DNA of 64,000 nt, taken from NCBI RefSeq assembly GCF_003672135.1, contig NC_039514.1, positions 3,720,001 to 3,784,000 on the forward strand. The letters are read 5' to 3'. Of this stretch, positions 1-9,182 are shown piece after piece (within the stretch, counting starts at the first letter, position 1; each line of letters begins with the position of its first letter). The translations under genes and the position numbers were made by a program. Source of the stretch: Ooceraea biroi (lineage: Eukaryota > Arthropoda > Insecta > Hymenoptera > Formicidae). Below the pieces are notes generated by a model. The model did not search any database. It was not told where the DNA came from and was given only the letters and a program-made list of their open reading frames with translations.

Positions 1-671
1 ACAACTCGATACCGAACGTCGACGCGACCAACAACAGATTCTACTATGGTGAGAAGGACGCGTTGATAACGATTCCCGAGGGATCCTACGAGCTCAGCGC
101 CATAAGCCGGTTCCTGACGAACGCCTTGCACCGCCGACGCGGAGCGGCGGAGGCGGTGGCGCGCGACGGCGGCGACGACGGCGACGACGTCGGCGCGTAC
201 GACATGTACGACGGCGAGGAGAGCGCGGGGGAGGGCGCGCTCGCTCTGCGCGCCAACGACAACACCATGCGAAGCGAGATAAAATGCGCCTACAGGGTGA
301 ACTTCGCGAGACCCGGCACCATCGGCCCGCTGTTGGGTTTCTCGCCCCGCGTTCTTCGGCCCAACAGGTGGTACGCCTCCGACGAACCCGTGAACATCAT
401 GAGTGTGAGTGTCATTCACGTGGAGTGCAGCGTCACCGCGGGCGCGTACAGCAACAACAGCCCGGCGCACACGATACACGAGTTCTCCCCCAACGTGCCG
501 CCGGGATATAAACTGTCGGAGAGACCCGCTCAAATTATTTACCTCCCGGTCGTCGCGCGGAGCGTCACGGACATCGCGGTGCGCGTCGTCGATCAGAACG
601 GCCGTCCGCTCGACTTCCGCGGCGAGGAGATAACGGTGCGTCTGTACGTGCGACGGCTGCGCGCTGCGTAG
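1..671 (+). CDS. Minor capsid (penton-like, single jelly-roll) protein of a Polinton/adintovirus-like element, 5' partial
   Basis: The frame is open from base 3 to the TAG at 669-671, with no ATG near the window edge, so the gene starts outside the window. The residues before position 63 (around NSIPNV and NNRFYYGEK) are in frame and belong to the protein. I recognise the C-terminal half (LLGFSPR, HTIHEF, PPGYKL, VVDQNGRPLDFRGEEITVRL) as the capsid-like family carried by insect Polinton/adintovirus-like elements. In that family this protein is thought to form the pentameric vertices. An acidic, Gly/Asp-rich stretch (about residues 35-60 after position 63) looks like a lineage-specific insertion. 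No stop or frameshift is seen in the visible part. The broken major capsid gene follows 160 bp downstream on the same strand. The capsid assignment rests on family recall and neighbours and was not searched. Confidence 0.72.
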   Translation, partial: NSIPNVDATNNRFYYGEKDALITIPEGSYELSAISRFLTNALHRRRGAAEAVARDGGDDGDDVGAYDMYDGEESAGEGALALRANDNTMRSEIKCAYRVNFARPGTIGPLLGFSPRVLRPNRWYASDEPVNIMSVSVIHVECSVTAGAYSNNSPAHTIHEFSPNVPPGYKLSERPAQIIYLPVVARSVTDIAVRVVDQNGRPLDFRGEEITVRLYVRRLRAA

Positions 672-1293
672 AGACGAGTGGGATTCTCGTTCTGCGGGGC
701 GGTGGTGAAGACAGAAGAGGTACCACGGGGAGCGCGACCGCCCCGAGGAGGACGCGCGCGCGAGCAGTAACGGCGCGCTGAGCGCGGAGAACGCGACCTT
801 CCTCTGCTCGTTGGAATACGCCGTCGACGATGGCCGACGTACTCGACATCGCCGGTGAACCGGTCTTCGACGAGCGCATCGTCGGCCTCGAGACCCACAC
901 GTACAACCCGTACGCCAACACCTCGTTTGGGCACAGCGACGAGATACGGATTCCCATACAACAGCAGGATCTGTACACGTTGCCCTGCGAGAGCTACTTC
1001 TACATCGAGGGTACGTTCTCGATCGTCGGGACGGCGGCTAGAGAGGGAGATGGTGGAGCGGCGCACACGGACCAGGCGCGACTGGTGAACAACTGCGCGG
1101 TGTTCCTGTTCGACGAGATTCGTTACGAGGTCAACGGCGCACAGTGGGGTATTTGTATCAAAAAGTTGATAAAAATTATTTTTTGATGAATATGGGTTTA
1201 AAATATGCTAATAATGATATATATGCTGATTATAAGGATTTATAATGTTATATTATAATATTATATTATAATAGTTATAAGTTATAGTGTTAA

Positions 1294-1429
1294 CCCTTTG
1301 AAGCACGCATTTTTCAGAAAATCCGAATCACATGAAAATTTATATACGGGGGTTTATTTATATGAAATATTTCATGAAAATGTGAGAATAAATAGATGGT
1401 ACGTATACATACCACTATGCCTCAAAGGG
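1294..1429. mobile_element. piggyBac-like MITE nested in the Transib-like element
   Basis: TTAA (1290-1293) is followed by CCCTTTGA, and the far end reads TCAAAGGG followed by TTAA (1430-1433). A TTAA target duplication with CCC/GGG tips fits a non-autonomous piggyBac-type element of 136 bp. It has no coding capacity. Confidence 0.6.
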
Positions 1430-1683
1430 TTAACACAATCTGCGGTTTTTTGCGGCTAATTGTTTTTGATATTATATCCGGTTAGATTACTCTTTCATTT
1501 CATTCAAAAAACATTACAGGGACGGACCCTGAAGTACAACTAAATCCTTTGAGTTTGACATTGAGAGCGCAAAGAATTACATTACTGAATACTACTTTCA
1601 AAATTATATACCTACATAAGAATATCGGTTTTCAGTTTCGTAGGTATTTAACTGTCTCCGACAGTCATTCATATAGACCAAGA

Positions 1684-2264
1684 CCCATACAGCACACAAA
1701 CGTTAAATCAACATCTCAGAAACGTTGCATAGCAATATTGCAATGGTCTATCAATATCGCAAAATGTAGATTCGACGTAGAAAAGATATTGCATAAATGT
1801 CTAATGTCCGTTGAATTGCAATGTCTTGTAGATATTGCATTCAACATCTACAAGACGTTGCAATTCATTAGAAACCTTTGTTAGATCTTAGGATTTTTCT
1901 TTTTCGTTGCACTTCTGAACTAGTGCAATAAGTTGGAGCGAAACAAATATACTTTCTTTCATTCTAACTTATTGCACTAGTTCAGAAGTACAGCAAAAAA
2001 GAACAAACCTATTGATTTAACATTATTAATTAATTATTACTAAATATAATAGAATTATTTGTTACATATAAGAAGAATGACAACTTTGAATTGACCATTA
2101 ATTAATAAAATCTATTTGTTACATGTTGTTTCAATGTTGTAGCAACATACAGAATCAATGTAGAAGAATCAACATAGATTCAACGTTGAAAAAAATATTT
2201 ATATTTTACTATTCAACATTGTAACATCTTCGCTACGTTATTTCAACTTTTTGTGCTGTATGGG
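1684..2264. mobile_element. MITE with CCCATACAGCACA terminal inverted repeats
   Basis: The left end CCCATACAGCACACAAA and the right end, reverse-complemented to CCCATACAGCACAAAAA, form inverted repeats of about 25 bp. A possible AGA target duplication flanks them. The interior has several imperfect repeats of a segment around AACGTTGCA and the nested palindrome at 1895-2004. Superfamily not assigned. Confidence 0.5.
1895..2004. repeat. Small palindromic MITE (copy 1 of a family also at 9826-9909)
   Basis: The arms around ACTTCTGAACTAGTGCAATA are inverted about a short loop containing ACTTTCTTTCA. The same arrangement and loop occur near 9.83-9.91 kb, so this is a mobile family rather than a chance hairpin. 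Confidence 0.5.
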
Positions 2265-2360
2265 AGAATAATTTTGAAGAAATTGACTTTTGATCAACTT
2301 TTTCATACAAATACTCCACTGTGCGGCGTGGAGATAGACAGGAGCCGAAACGTCGGCGTG

Positions 2361-2484
2361 ACGAGCACGCTCAAGAACTACGCGTCCCTGACTTACGTGC
2401 ACGCTAACATCCTGCAGAACGCACGAGCACGCTCAAGAACTACGCGTCCCTGACTTACGCGCACGCTAACATCCTGCAGAACGC
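2361..2484 (+). repeat. 62-bp tandem duplication in the major capsid gene
   Basis: Bases 2361-2422 are repeated at 2423-2484 with one C/T difference. As 62 is not a multiple of three, the reading frame is destroyed. The duplication lies 38 bp after the end of the Transib-like insertion. Confidence 0.9.
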
Positions 2485-3329
2485 GGGATGGAGTTTGGCG
2501 AACAACACGTCGGGACCGGGCGATTTCAATTTCTGCGTCCCTCTCGGGACGCTGCTGGGCTTCTGCAAGACTACAGACGCGTGGTGATCAACGCGCGACA
2601 CGAGCTCGTTCTGATTCGTGCGCGCAACGACAACTGCGTCATGCTGTCGAGCGACCGACACGAGCCGAAGATAGACCTGCACAAGGTGCAGTGGCGCATG
2701 CCGCACGTGTACCTGAACGAGATCAACAAACTATGGCTACTGCGCACCCTCGAGAGCGGGCGATTTCTCAGCATGGCGTTTCACTCGTGAGACCTGTACG
2801 AGTTCCCCCTTCTGCATAGCACGACCGCGCACACCTGGGCCGTGAAAGCGGCTACGCAGCTGGAAAAGCCGCGCTACGTCATCTTCGCGCTGCAGACCGG
2901 TCGAAGGAACGTCGCGACGAAGGACGCCTCTCTGTTCGATGAGTGCGACCTCTCCAACGTGAAGCTGTTTCTCAATTCGGAGTTCTATCCCTACGACGAC
3001 AATCATCTGGACTTTACGAAAAATCGGTACGCGGTGCTGTACGACATGTACGCCAGATTCCGCAGAGCGTATTACGCGCTCGATCGGGACGACGACGGTG
3101 CGATGCTGACGATGAGTAAGTTCCTACACTGCGGTCCGCTCGTGGTGATAGACTGCTCGAGACAGAACGAGTCGGTGAAGAGCGCCACCGTTGACGTACG
3201 CATAGAGTTCGACTGTAGGCGTAACGTCCCGCCCGAGACCACGGCTTCCTGCCTCATACTTCACGATCGCGTAGTCGAGTACAACCCGCTGACGAGCGTG
3301 GTACGACGCGTCGTATAAACGCTGTACCC

Positions 3330-3860
3330 ATGTGCAATGACCCGATATTCGCCGACCTGCAGGGCTTCATCATCCAGGGCGGCTTCGCAGTGAAGGATGT
3401 GGCCGTGCTGCGCACGACGGAACGGGCGCTGGTACATTACGTGTTCTACGCGCCGGTGCCGTGGACGCGCCTGACGAAGGACGAGAGGTCTCAGGCCCAC
3501 TGGCTTACGACAAACCACCACGGGCTACGCTGGACGGACGGTACCGTGAGCTACGGACGCGCCAGCGCTCTCATCCGTAGAGCGGTATTTGGCACGGGGG
3601 GAGACGCGCTCGTCTACGTGAAAGGCGCGGAGAAGAAACGGTGGCTGGAGGGTATCCTCGGCGATCCCATCGGCGACCGTCGCGCGACCGTCAGATCCAT
3701 CGACGAGGACTACGCGGATGTCGGACGTCTCAGCGAGTTGGAGAGCTCCGATCCCGGAACGTATTGCTGCTGCGAGCACAGCGGGACCTGCGCGCTGGAG
3801 AACGCGCTGAGGCTGCACGCGTGGTGGTGCCAGATGGATCGTCACGCGCGCGATGCGTAA
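3330..3860 (+). CDS. Conserved Polinton/adintovirus-associated protein of unknown function
   Basis: This is an intact 176-aa ORF with ATG 12 bp after the capsid stop. I recognise the family as a frequent companion of capsid and polymerase genes in insect virus-like elements, from its N-terminus (DLQGFI, FAVKDVAVL), the middle block (HWLTTNHHGLRW, VKGAEKKRWL) and a C-terminal region with C and H residues (YCCCEHSGTCALENALRLHAWW). The early acidic residue (ADLQGF), and later acidic positions such as VRSIDEDYADV, make a degraded exonuclease/RNase-H-like fold conceivable, but this is only a suggestion. The Cys/His cluster near the end could bind zinc. Codon use is GC-rich like its neighbours. It is one of the few unbroken genes of the block. 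Confidence 0.6.
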   Translation: MCNDPIFADLQGFIIQGGFAVKDVAVLRTTERALVHYVFYAPVPWTRLTKDERSQAHWLTTNHHGLRWTDGTVSYGRASALIRRAVFGTGGDALVYVKGAEKKRWLEGILGDPIGDRRATVRSIDEDYADVGRLSELESSDPGTYCCCEHSGTCALENALRLHAWWCQMDRHARDA

Positions 3861-4312
3861 TATATTGTTAGGCTTATACTCATATACAATACATATATTA
3901 TTACAATTATAAAAATATTATATCATATTATTACAACTTTATATAAAAGAAATGACGTATAATATAAACAAGCGTGTGGTCCTCTTCTTATTGCGCTCAC
4001 GGTTGCCTGAAATGATAGTACGGACAAGTGAGCATTATTCTAACGAAGCGCACATCTTTGGACAAGTGCGAACGGTTACGCTTACTCCGGTAGTGGTGGT
4101 GTATTGGCGAGGATGTATTCAGACCCGATGTTCTCGTTAACGTCCCGATCTATTGCCGCGAGGAACAGCATCTACTGGCGCATTACCTCCTCCATCCCCA
4201 GCAGATAGGCACGTATTGTTCCTCTAGAACGCGCATACACAATTACACCCGCATACACAATAATATACGCGAGAATTAGAAGAACGGTTGTTCGGTTTGG
4301 TACGTACATATC
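3861..4312. other. Intergenic stretch, no gene supported
   Basis: The first ~100 bp are AT-rich and could hold the 3' end of the upstream gene. The rest has only short overlapping ORFs without recognisable motifs. No repeat structure was noticed. Confidence 0.4.
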
Positions 4313-4585
4313 CTACAACAGGTACGTCACGGTTCGCGCGTCGAACTCGGCGTTGATGCGGGCCATGTTTCGCGCGATTTGGTTGAAACGCTTAGCCAAC
4401 GTTTCGGCCTTATCGGTGAACATCACCGATGCGGCGTGCACTCCACCAACGGCGTCCACGATGTTCTCCATTATTAATCGTTTGCACGCTTCGTCGCGAA
4501 CGAAAACGATACTGCTGCATAATGCGCTGAATCGCGTAACGCAAGGAGCGTGTTGCAGGAAACGGTTTCCCAGTTTCTGATGCAT
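4313..4585 (-). CDS. Small hypothetical protein, 90 aa, possible coiled coil
   Basis: A reverse-strand ORF starts at ATG 4585 and ends at 4313. The C-terminal half (KAETLAKRFNQIARNMARINAEF) has heptad-like spacing of hydrophobic residues, which suggests a short helix or coiled coil. A TATAAAAA box lies on the same strand about 46-53 bases upstream of the ATG. The gene would be divergent from the metalloproteinase gene, with ~310 bp between the two starts. I do not recognise the family. The overlapping forward ORF (4353-4580) is judged a shadow. Confidence 0.4.
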   Translation of the reverse strand: MHQKLGNRFLQHAPCVTRFSALCSSIVFVRDEACKRLIMENIVDAVGGVHAASVMFTDKAETLAKRFNQIARNMARINAEFDARTVTYLL

Positions 4586-4630
4586 CGCGTTTCCGCGGAT
4601 TTCATCTCCGCGCGGATACGCTTATCGCTC

Positions 4631-4638
4631 TTTTTATA
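4631..4638 (-). promoter_or_regulatory. TATA box for the small reverse-strand gene
   Basis: The minus strand reads TATAAAAA here, about 50 bases upstream of the ATG at 4585. This is a usual insect or viral core-promoter distance. The assignment is an inference. Confidence 0.35.
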
Positions 4639-4898
4639 GAACATTATATTTAGAGAGCGACGATGGAAAACCGCTGTCACCTCCGACAACGCTGTGACTT
4701 TCCTACCCATGGGTACGCGAGGTAACCACATTCGGTGCGCTCGCGCGCAGGTGTACTCGGAGCGTGCTCGGTAAGGTACAGCGTCCTCGTGAGCGACGGA
4801 TCGCCGTGTCGCGACCGCCCCCTCCCCCAAAACTGCGCGCGGCGTCAGTCGCACCGTCGCGCTCGCGCGACGCGTACGCGCGGAACCTTATCGCCGCG

Positions 4899-6461
4899 AT
4901 GTCGCCGTCCGCCATCGTCGCGTTCCTCCTTATCGCGTTTCTTCTCGCTTCTGCGTACGACGCGTACCGGAGCAGGGACGGAGCCGTCAATTTTCTTCGA
5001 CATTACGGCTATCTCGACAGCACCGCCAATCGATCCCTGATCACGAACGACGAGCTGCGTCACGCGGTTTCGCTGTTTCAAGAGTACTACCGCCTTCCGG
5101 TCGACGGTACGCTGAACAACGTGACGCTTCGTTACATGGCCAAACCGCGCTGCGGGGTGACCGACGCGCCGAGTCGCCGGCTCGGCGTCGCGCCGTTGCG
5201 GTGGCCGAGGCTGAATCTTACGTGGAACTTCCAACTTGCGGACCGGACCACCTTGCGAACGACAGAGACCGCCTTCGCTATCTGGGCCGCGAACTCGTCG
5301 CTGACGTTCTCGCGCGACACGAACGAGCCGGACATCATCATAGCGTTCCGCGAGGGTAGGCACACGATGCTGGACCGTAGGTACGGCGGCACCGTTTGCC
5401 CCGACGACCTCGATGGGCCTAGCAAGGTGCTCGCTCACGCGACGTTACCCACGGGCGCCCAGGACGACGTGTCGGAGGTGCACGTCGACCACCGCGAGGT
5501 GTGGCACATCGCGCTGACCCCCAATCCGCAGAACTCGCATTACCTGCTGCGAATGCTCGTTCACGAGATCGGCCACTCGTTGGGTCTGTCGCACACCACG
5601 GACGAGAACTCGCTCATGTACGCGTACTCGCCCGCCGTGGAATGGCCGGTGGCGCTCGGTATGGAGGACGTTCTCGCCGTGCAGAATCTCTACGGCGCCG
5701 CGGAGGGCGAGCCGTCGACCGCGGCGCCCGCCGAGCCTACGGTCGTACCAAGGACTACGACGCCCGCGAGTACGACTACGACGACGACATCGCCGGAACC
5801 GCCCGATCCGTGCGCCTGGCGCCATATTGACACCCTGCTCGTGCTGGGAAAGTGCTTGTTCGTCACGCGCGGGCGGTACGCGTGGTCGATCGGTCTGGGT
5901 GGGAAGATCGTCGACAGACCGTTCGTCCTGGAGGATTACGCGAGGTTCCTGCCAAAGGCAGTCACGCGCCTGTCGGCGGCGTATCAGACGGTTAAGGGGG
6001 ACCTGGTGCTGTTCGCCAATGGATGGGTGCACATGGTGTCTTATCCCGCTCTCGAGTTACGCGTGTCGTGGCCGCAACGCGTCGCGGATCTCGGGCTTCC
6101 GCCAAACGCGGTGATCAACGCTGTGCTGAACTCGCACACGGATCGCACCTACGTCATATACAACGATTACGCGGTACTGGAAATGGACGAATGCAATATG
6201 ACGGCTCACGGGTACCACACGCTGCAGACGGTTTTCCTGGGTATACCGTCGTTGGTACGCACGGCCTACCGCTACACCGATGGACACCTCTACTTCGTTC
6301 ATCGGGATAGCTTCTTCGCGTACAAGTTCACTGAGACCGTGACGAGGTCCGGGGAGTTCGATGTCGACGTGATCGGCGTGACGTGTCCGAGGGAGGATAT
6401 CCTACGGAAACTGTGGGATCTGCTCGCTCGACTCGCTCCTTCCAGCGTCGCGTTTGATTAG
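4899..6461 (+). CDS. Secreted matrix metalloproteinase (M10A) with hemopexin-like domain
   Basis: The 520-aa ORF is intact. The frame is open from 4764, but ATG 4899 is preferred because it is followed directly by a hydrophobic signal peptide (SAIVAFLLIAFLLASA). A prodomain follows, with FLRHYGYL and the cysteine switch PRCGVTD (residues 83-89), which holds the zinc before activation. The catalytic domain has HEIGHSLGLSH (222-232, three zinc-binding His and the catalytic Glu) and the Met-turn SLMYAY (238-243). A Thr/Pro-rich linker (about 273-304) leads to a region from C305 to a Cys near the C-terminus that fits a hemopexin propeller closed by a disulfide. The family cleaves extracellular matrix and basement-membrane proteins. 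Its position between virus-like genes and its matching GC-rich composition suggest it is an accessory gene of the element. Host ancestry is possible. Confidence 0.85.
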   Translation: MSPSAIVAFLLIAFLLASAYDAYRSRDGAVNFLRHYGYLDSTANRSLITNDELRHAVSLFQEYYRLPVDGTLNNVTLRYMAKPRCGVTDAPSRRLGVAPLRWPRLNLTWNFQLADRTTLRTTETAFAIWAANSSLTFSRDTNEPDIIIAFREGRHTMLDRRYGGTVCPDDLDGPSKVLAHATLPTGAQDDVSEVHVDHREVWHIALTPNPQNSHYLLRMLVHEIGHSLGLSHTTDENSLMYAYSPAVEWPVALGMEDVLAVQNLYGAAEGEPSTAAPAEPTVVPRTTTPASTTTTTTSPEPPDPCAWRHIDTLLVLGKCLFVTRGRYAWSIGLGGKIVDRPFVLEDYARFLPKAVTRLSAAYQTVKGDLVLFANGWVHMVSYPALELRVSWPQRVADLGLPPNAVINAVLNSHTDRTYVIYNDYAVLEMDECNMTAHGYHTLQTVFLGIPSLVRTAYRYTDGHLYFVHRDSFFAYKFTETVTRSGEFDVDVIGVTCPREDILRKLWDLLARLAPSSVAFD

Positions 6462-6511
6462 TCGCGCGTATTCCCATCTACGTCACGCGCCTTTACATAG
6501 GAGGAGAAGGG

Positions 6512-6518
6512 TATATAA
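6512..6518 (+). promoter_or_regulatory. TATA box upstream of the two-exon p-gene
   Basis: TATATAA lies 79 bases upstream of the ATG at 6591. Equivalent boxes stand 88 bases before the ATG of the second copy (58115) and 87 bases before the ATG of the 23104 ORF. Confidence 0.55.
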
Positions 6519-6590
6519 ACGGCGTCTCGCTGGGGATACGCCAGTAAAGCGTCCTTAATTTGGGATGAGTAGACGCACGTCCTGTCCGCG

Positions 6591-7378
6591 ATGTATCACA
6601 TCAAGGCACCGCTAGAGCAGATGGAGAAGGAGAACGTCGCCCCGCAGTCAGAAGAGGCTGGGGGCGCGATGAAGAAACGACGTCGCGAGTGAGTCGCGCG
6701 ATGCGACGATAGCGCATAGTTGTATCGATCGTTTTATCATAATTCACCAGAATCTCGTATCTTACCGACAGGTGGGGGGACCTCGCCGCGACGCCCAACG
6801 TCGACGCGCGACGCGCGCGGCTGCTCGGTCGTAGATACAACCTGACCAGAACCGGCTACAAGTATCTGGAGATCGACATGAGCGTCCCTCCGACCGCAGA
6901 CGCGGTGGCCGTGCAAATCGCGATGGGGGACACTACCGGCAAGGAGATACTGCTGACCACCAAGATGTGAAAAGGACTGGTGGGCAGTAGAGCCATCGTC
7001 TGCGACTACCTCGAGCGGGCTAACGGTGCCGGCGAGCACATCGCGCCTCCACCCGTGCGAATGGGCGACCTGACGATACGCTTCGCCAGCATCAACGGCC
7101 AGCCGACCATACGCCTGGATACTCCGACCGGCCATTTGACCCTGCCCGCGCCGACGGTACGCTACCTTTACGAATTACGGCACTGCGCCGAGCGCGTCAT
7201 CGCCACGATGGCCAGCGTCGTCGGTCGAGTCGAGGCTAAACTGCGCGCCTTCAAGCACGCCGCCGCGGGCGTTGAGGATCCTTCCGACGCTCCGAGGGCG
7301 ATACGGGACAGCAAGGACTTCGACCCCAATGATCTGCTCGATTGCGAGCTGCTCGTTGCGGCCTTCGGTAACATTTAA
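6591..7378 (+). pseudogene. Conserved element gene of unknown function (p-gene), copy 1, two exons, one nonsense codon
   Basis: Exon 1 is 6591-6688 (start MYHIKAPLEQMEKENV). An 83-bp intron (6689-6771) has donor GTGAGT and acceptor CCGACAG. Exon 2 runs to the TAA at 7378. Splicing joins the frames cleanly, while unspliced RNA stops at once. Exon 2 carries YKYLEIDM, GDLTIRF and the C-terminal DLLDCELLVAAF. These align with the copy at 58203-58939 (HKYLEVGI, GPLTVDF, then a DCELL-type end), which also has an intron near its start. TGA at 6968-6970 replaces a Trp codon (TGG) kept in copy 2, so copy 1 would be truncated. I recognise the family as a neighbour of this polymerase type in insect genomes, but its function is unknown. 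Confidence 0.65.
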
Positions 7379-7427
7379 GTTACACGCTGCATACCGAGAG
7401 TTCCCATGTGCGTGCACGTATAATATA

Positions 7428-8945
7428 CAGGGTGTCCCATGGGAAGTTGCTGAAAGTAAACGATTGGTTCTCCCCTCCATGACTTCAGAAAGGGTCTTAC
7501 AGTTAACGGTCGTTCATCTGAGTATCCGCAGTTTTATTCTGGTTGTGGTAGATGCAAGTCCGTGCGCGTCAAAATGAGTAATCTAACGACGGAAGAAAAG
7601 ATTTATCTTGTCAAGTGCTTCTTTTCCAGAGGAAATGTTTATAGCAATGCTTACAGGGAGTTTCGTACTAGATACGGAACATATAAAGTTAAGAGCGAAA
7701 ACACTCTGAAAAGGTTAGAATTTATTATTTCTTTAAACGTATGCGTTACGTCACTCCATTTTTTGGCAATAAATCTGCATTAAAATAATGTTTTGGTTAT
7801 TGGTATCAGAATTATCGATAATTTTATGCAGTATGGAACTATCCAAGACCGTAGACATGATCTGCCAGGTCCTTCTGTGTCTGTAGCTGCAGAAGAAAAC
7901 ATTGAAGATATTAAGAAGTATTTTGAAGAGAATCCAAATTCTTCCATTCGGAAAGCTGCCCAAGCTCTTGAAATATCCAAAACAACGTTACACAGGATTT
8001 TAAAACATTTCCTGAAAATGCATCCCTATAAAATAACATCGCATCAATTGCTAACCAAACGCGCTATGACGAAACGTGTGGAATTCTGCAAGACGATAAA
8101 TGGAATGTTTGAAGATGGAAAACTTGATGCAAAATTGATAATTTACACGGACGAAGCACATTTCTGGCGAAATGGTTATGTTAATAAACAAAATTATAGA
8201 TTTTGGGGGTCGGAAAATCCCAACGTTTCCCTGGCTAAACCTTTACATCAACAAAAAATAACAGCATGGGCTGCGATCTCGGTAAAAGGAATTTATCTGC
8301 AGTTCTTCGAATCAACAGTCACTGGTGAAAGTTACAAACAGCTTCTCGAAACACAATTCTTCCCTCATCCAAAAAAAAGAGGCCTGGTCAGAGGATTTCA
8401 TTTCATACAGGATGGAGCGACACCACATCGAACCCAGGAGGTCTTCGAAACAATCCATAAAATTTATGGCAATCGAGTCATCGGTCTGGGATACCCCAAA
8501 TTTGCCCAGGGGGGGCTAGAATGGCCACCGTACTCGCCGGATTTAAATCCATGTGACTTCTTTCTTTGGGGATATATTAAGGACCATTGTTATGCCGGAA
8601 ATCCAGAAACAGTGTCAAATTTAGTAGTAGCTATTAGAAAGGTCGTCAGCAACATTAAAGACGACATGTTAGAAAAAGTTTTCACAAGTTTTCGTAAAAG
8701 AATTGATTTTTGTACAAATTCAGATGGTGCACACTTCGAAAATATTTATCATTAGCTTACTTGATTATTAGCATATTTTTCATTAATAAAATAAACTGAT
8801 ATACAAACATTTTGCTAAATTTTATTTATACCCATTAAAAACTGCAGACTTTCCTCTTTCCAACGCAATTTTTGTTTTTTCAATAACTGCATACGTTTAA
8901 AAATGACAGCTGATTAGTTTCAGCAACTTCCCATGGGACACCCTG
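7428..8945 (+). mobile_element. mariner/Tc1-superfamily transposon
   Basis: The element begins and ends with a 28-bp perfect inverted repeat starting CAGGGTGTCCCATGGGAAG. It is flanked by the TA dinucleotide (7426-7427 and 8946-8947), the target duplication of this superfamily. It is 1,518 bp long and contains the transposase at 7574-8755. It lies about 50 bp after the p-gene stop, probably in that gene's 3' UTR. Confidence 0.9.
7574..8755 (+). pseudogene. mariner-like transposase, interrupted by an 81-bp insertion or intron
   Basis: The start is ATG 7574 (MSNLTTEEKIYLVKCFF). The protein has an N-terminal helix-turn-helix region (SSIRKAAQALEISKTTLHRIL) and a DDE/D catalytic domain with IYTDEAHFW, FIQDGATPHRT and YSPDLNPCDFF. 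I count 47 residues between the second Asp and the last Asp, much wider than the 34 of classical mariners. About 81 bp near 7714-7795 interrupt the frame with a stop. Removing them restores a continuous frame, but the ends are not GT-AG, so a spliced intron is doubtful. The enzyme would cut and paste the element at TA sites. Confidence 0.75.
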
Positions 8946-9182
8946 TATTATTACTATGTATACGTATTGAGCAGTGTTGCTAAATCCAAAGTGAGGGATT
9001 CCGCCGCGAGAGGGTAGTAAATCCGTCCAATTCCGCCCCTCTCTCATCACATTCCGCGTGTTCATAGTTTGTGCACAAAGGACGCAATATAAAGGCAATG
9101 GCACATATAAAAACTTAAGCGATAATAATCAATCTTTTGCTCTTATAAAAAAAGTTGTAAATTGATTGATCTGCATCGTCTC

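Larger units (their letters stand above)
1140..2323. mobile_element. Non-autonomous Transib-like DNA transposon inside the capsid gene
   Basis: The 1,184-bp element starts CACAGTGGGGTATTTG and its other end, reverse-complemented, starts CACAGTGGAGTATTTG. The inverted repeats match for about 33 bp with three mismatches. It is flanked by the 5-bp direct repeat CGGCG (1135-1139 and 2324-2328). A CACAGTG-type tip with a 5-bp GC-rich CGNCG target duplication is characteristic of the Transib superfamily, the relatives of RAG1. The interior is AT-rich with no transposase ORF. It is made of smaller nested repeats, listed separately. Confidence 0.8.
830..3318 (+). pseudogene. Major capsid (hexon-like, double jelly-roll) gene, interrupted by a transposon
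   Basis: The start is ATG at 830. The first 310 bases encode the conserved N-terminus (NTSFGHSDEIRIP, YTLPCESY, LVNNCAVFLFDEIRYEVNG) and the gene resumes after the transposon at 1140-2323. The rest runs to the TAA at 3318, with motifs such as NEINKLWLLR, FLNSEFYPYDD and FLHCGPLVVIDCSRQ. The gene is broken in at least four ways: the 1,184-bp insertion, a 62-bp tandem duplication (2361-2484) that shifts the frame, a one-base loss near 2567, and TGA at 2788-2790. The transposon and its target duplication sit so that removing them keeps the original frame. The family forms the trimeric capsomers of Polinton/adintovirus-type particles (known of the family). The copy cannot make a normal protein as it stands. 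Confidence 0.78.

Noticed and set aside
4764..4898. Upstream ATG/TTG extension of the metalloproteinase
   Set aside because: The added 45 residues are basic and proline-rich and would bury the signal peptide that begins at ATG 4899.
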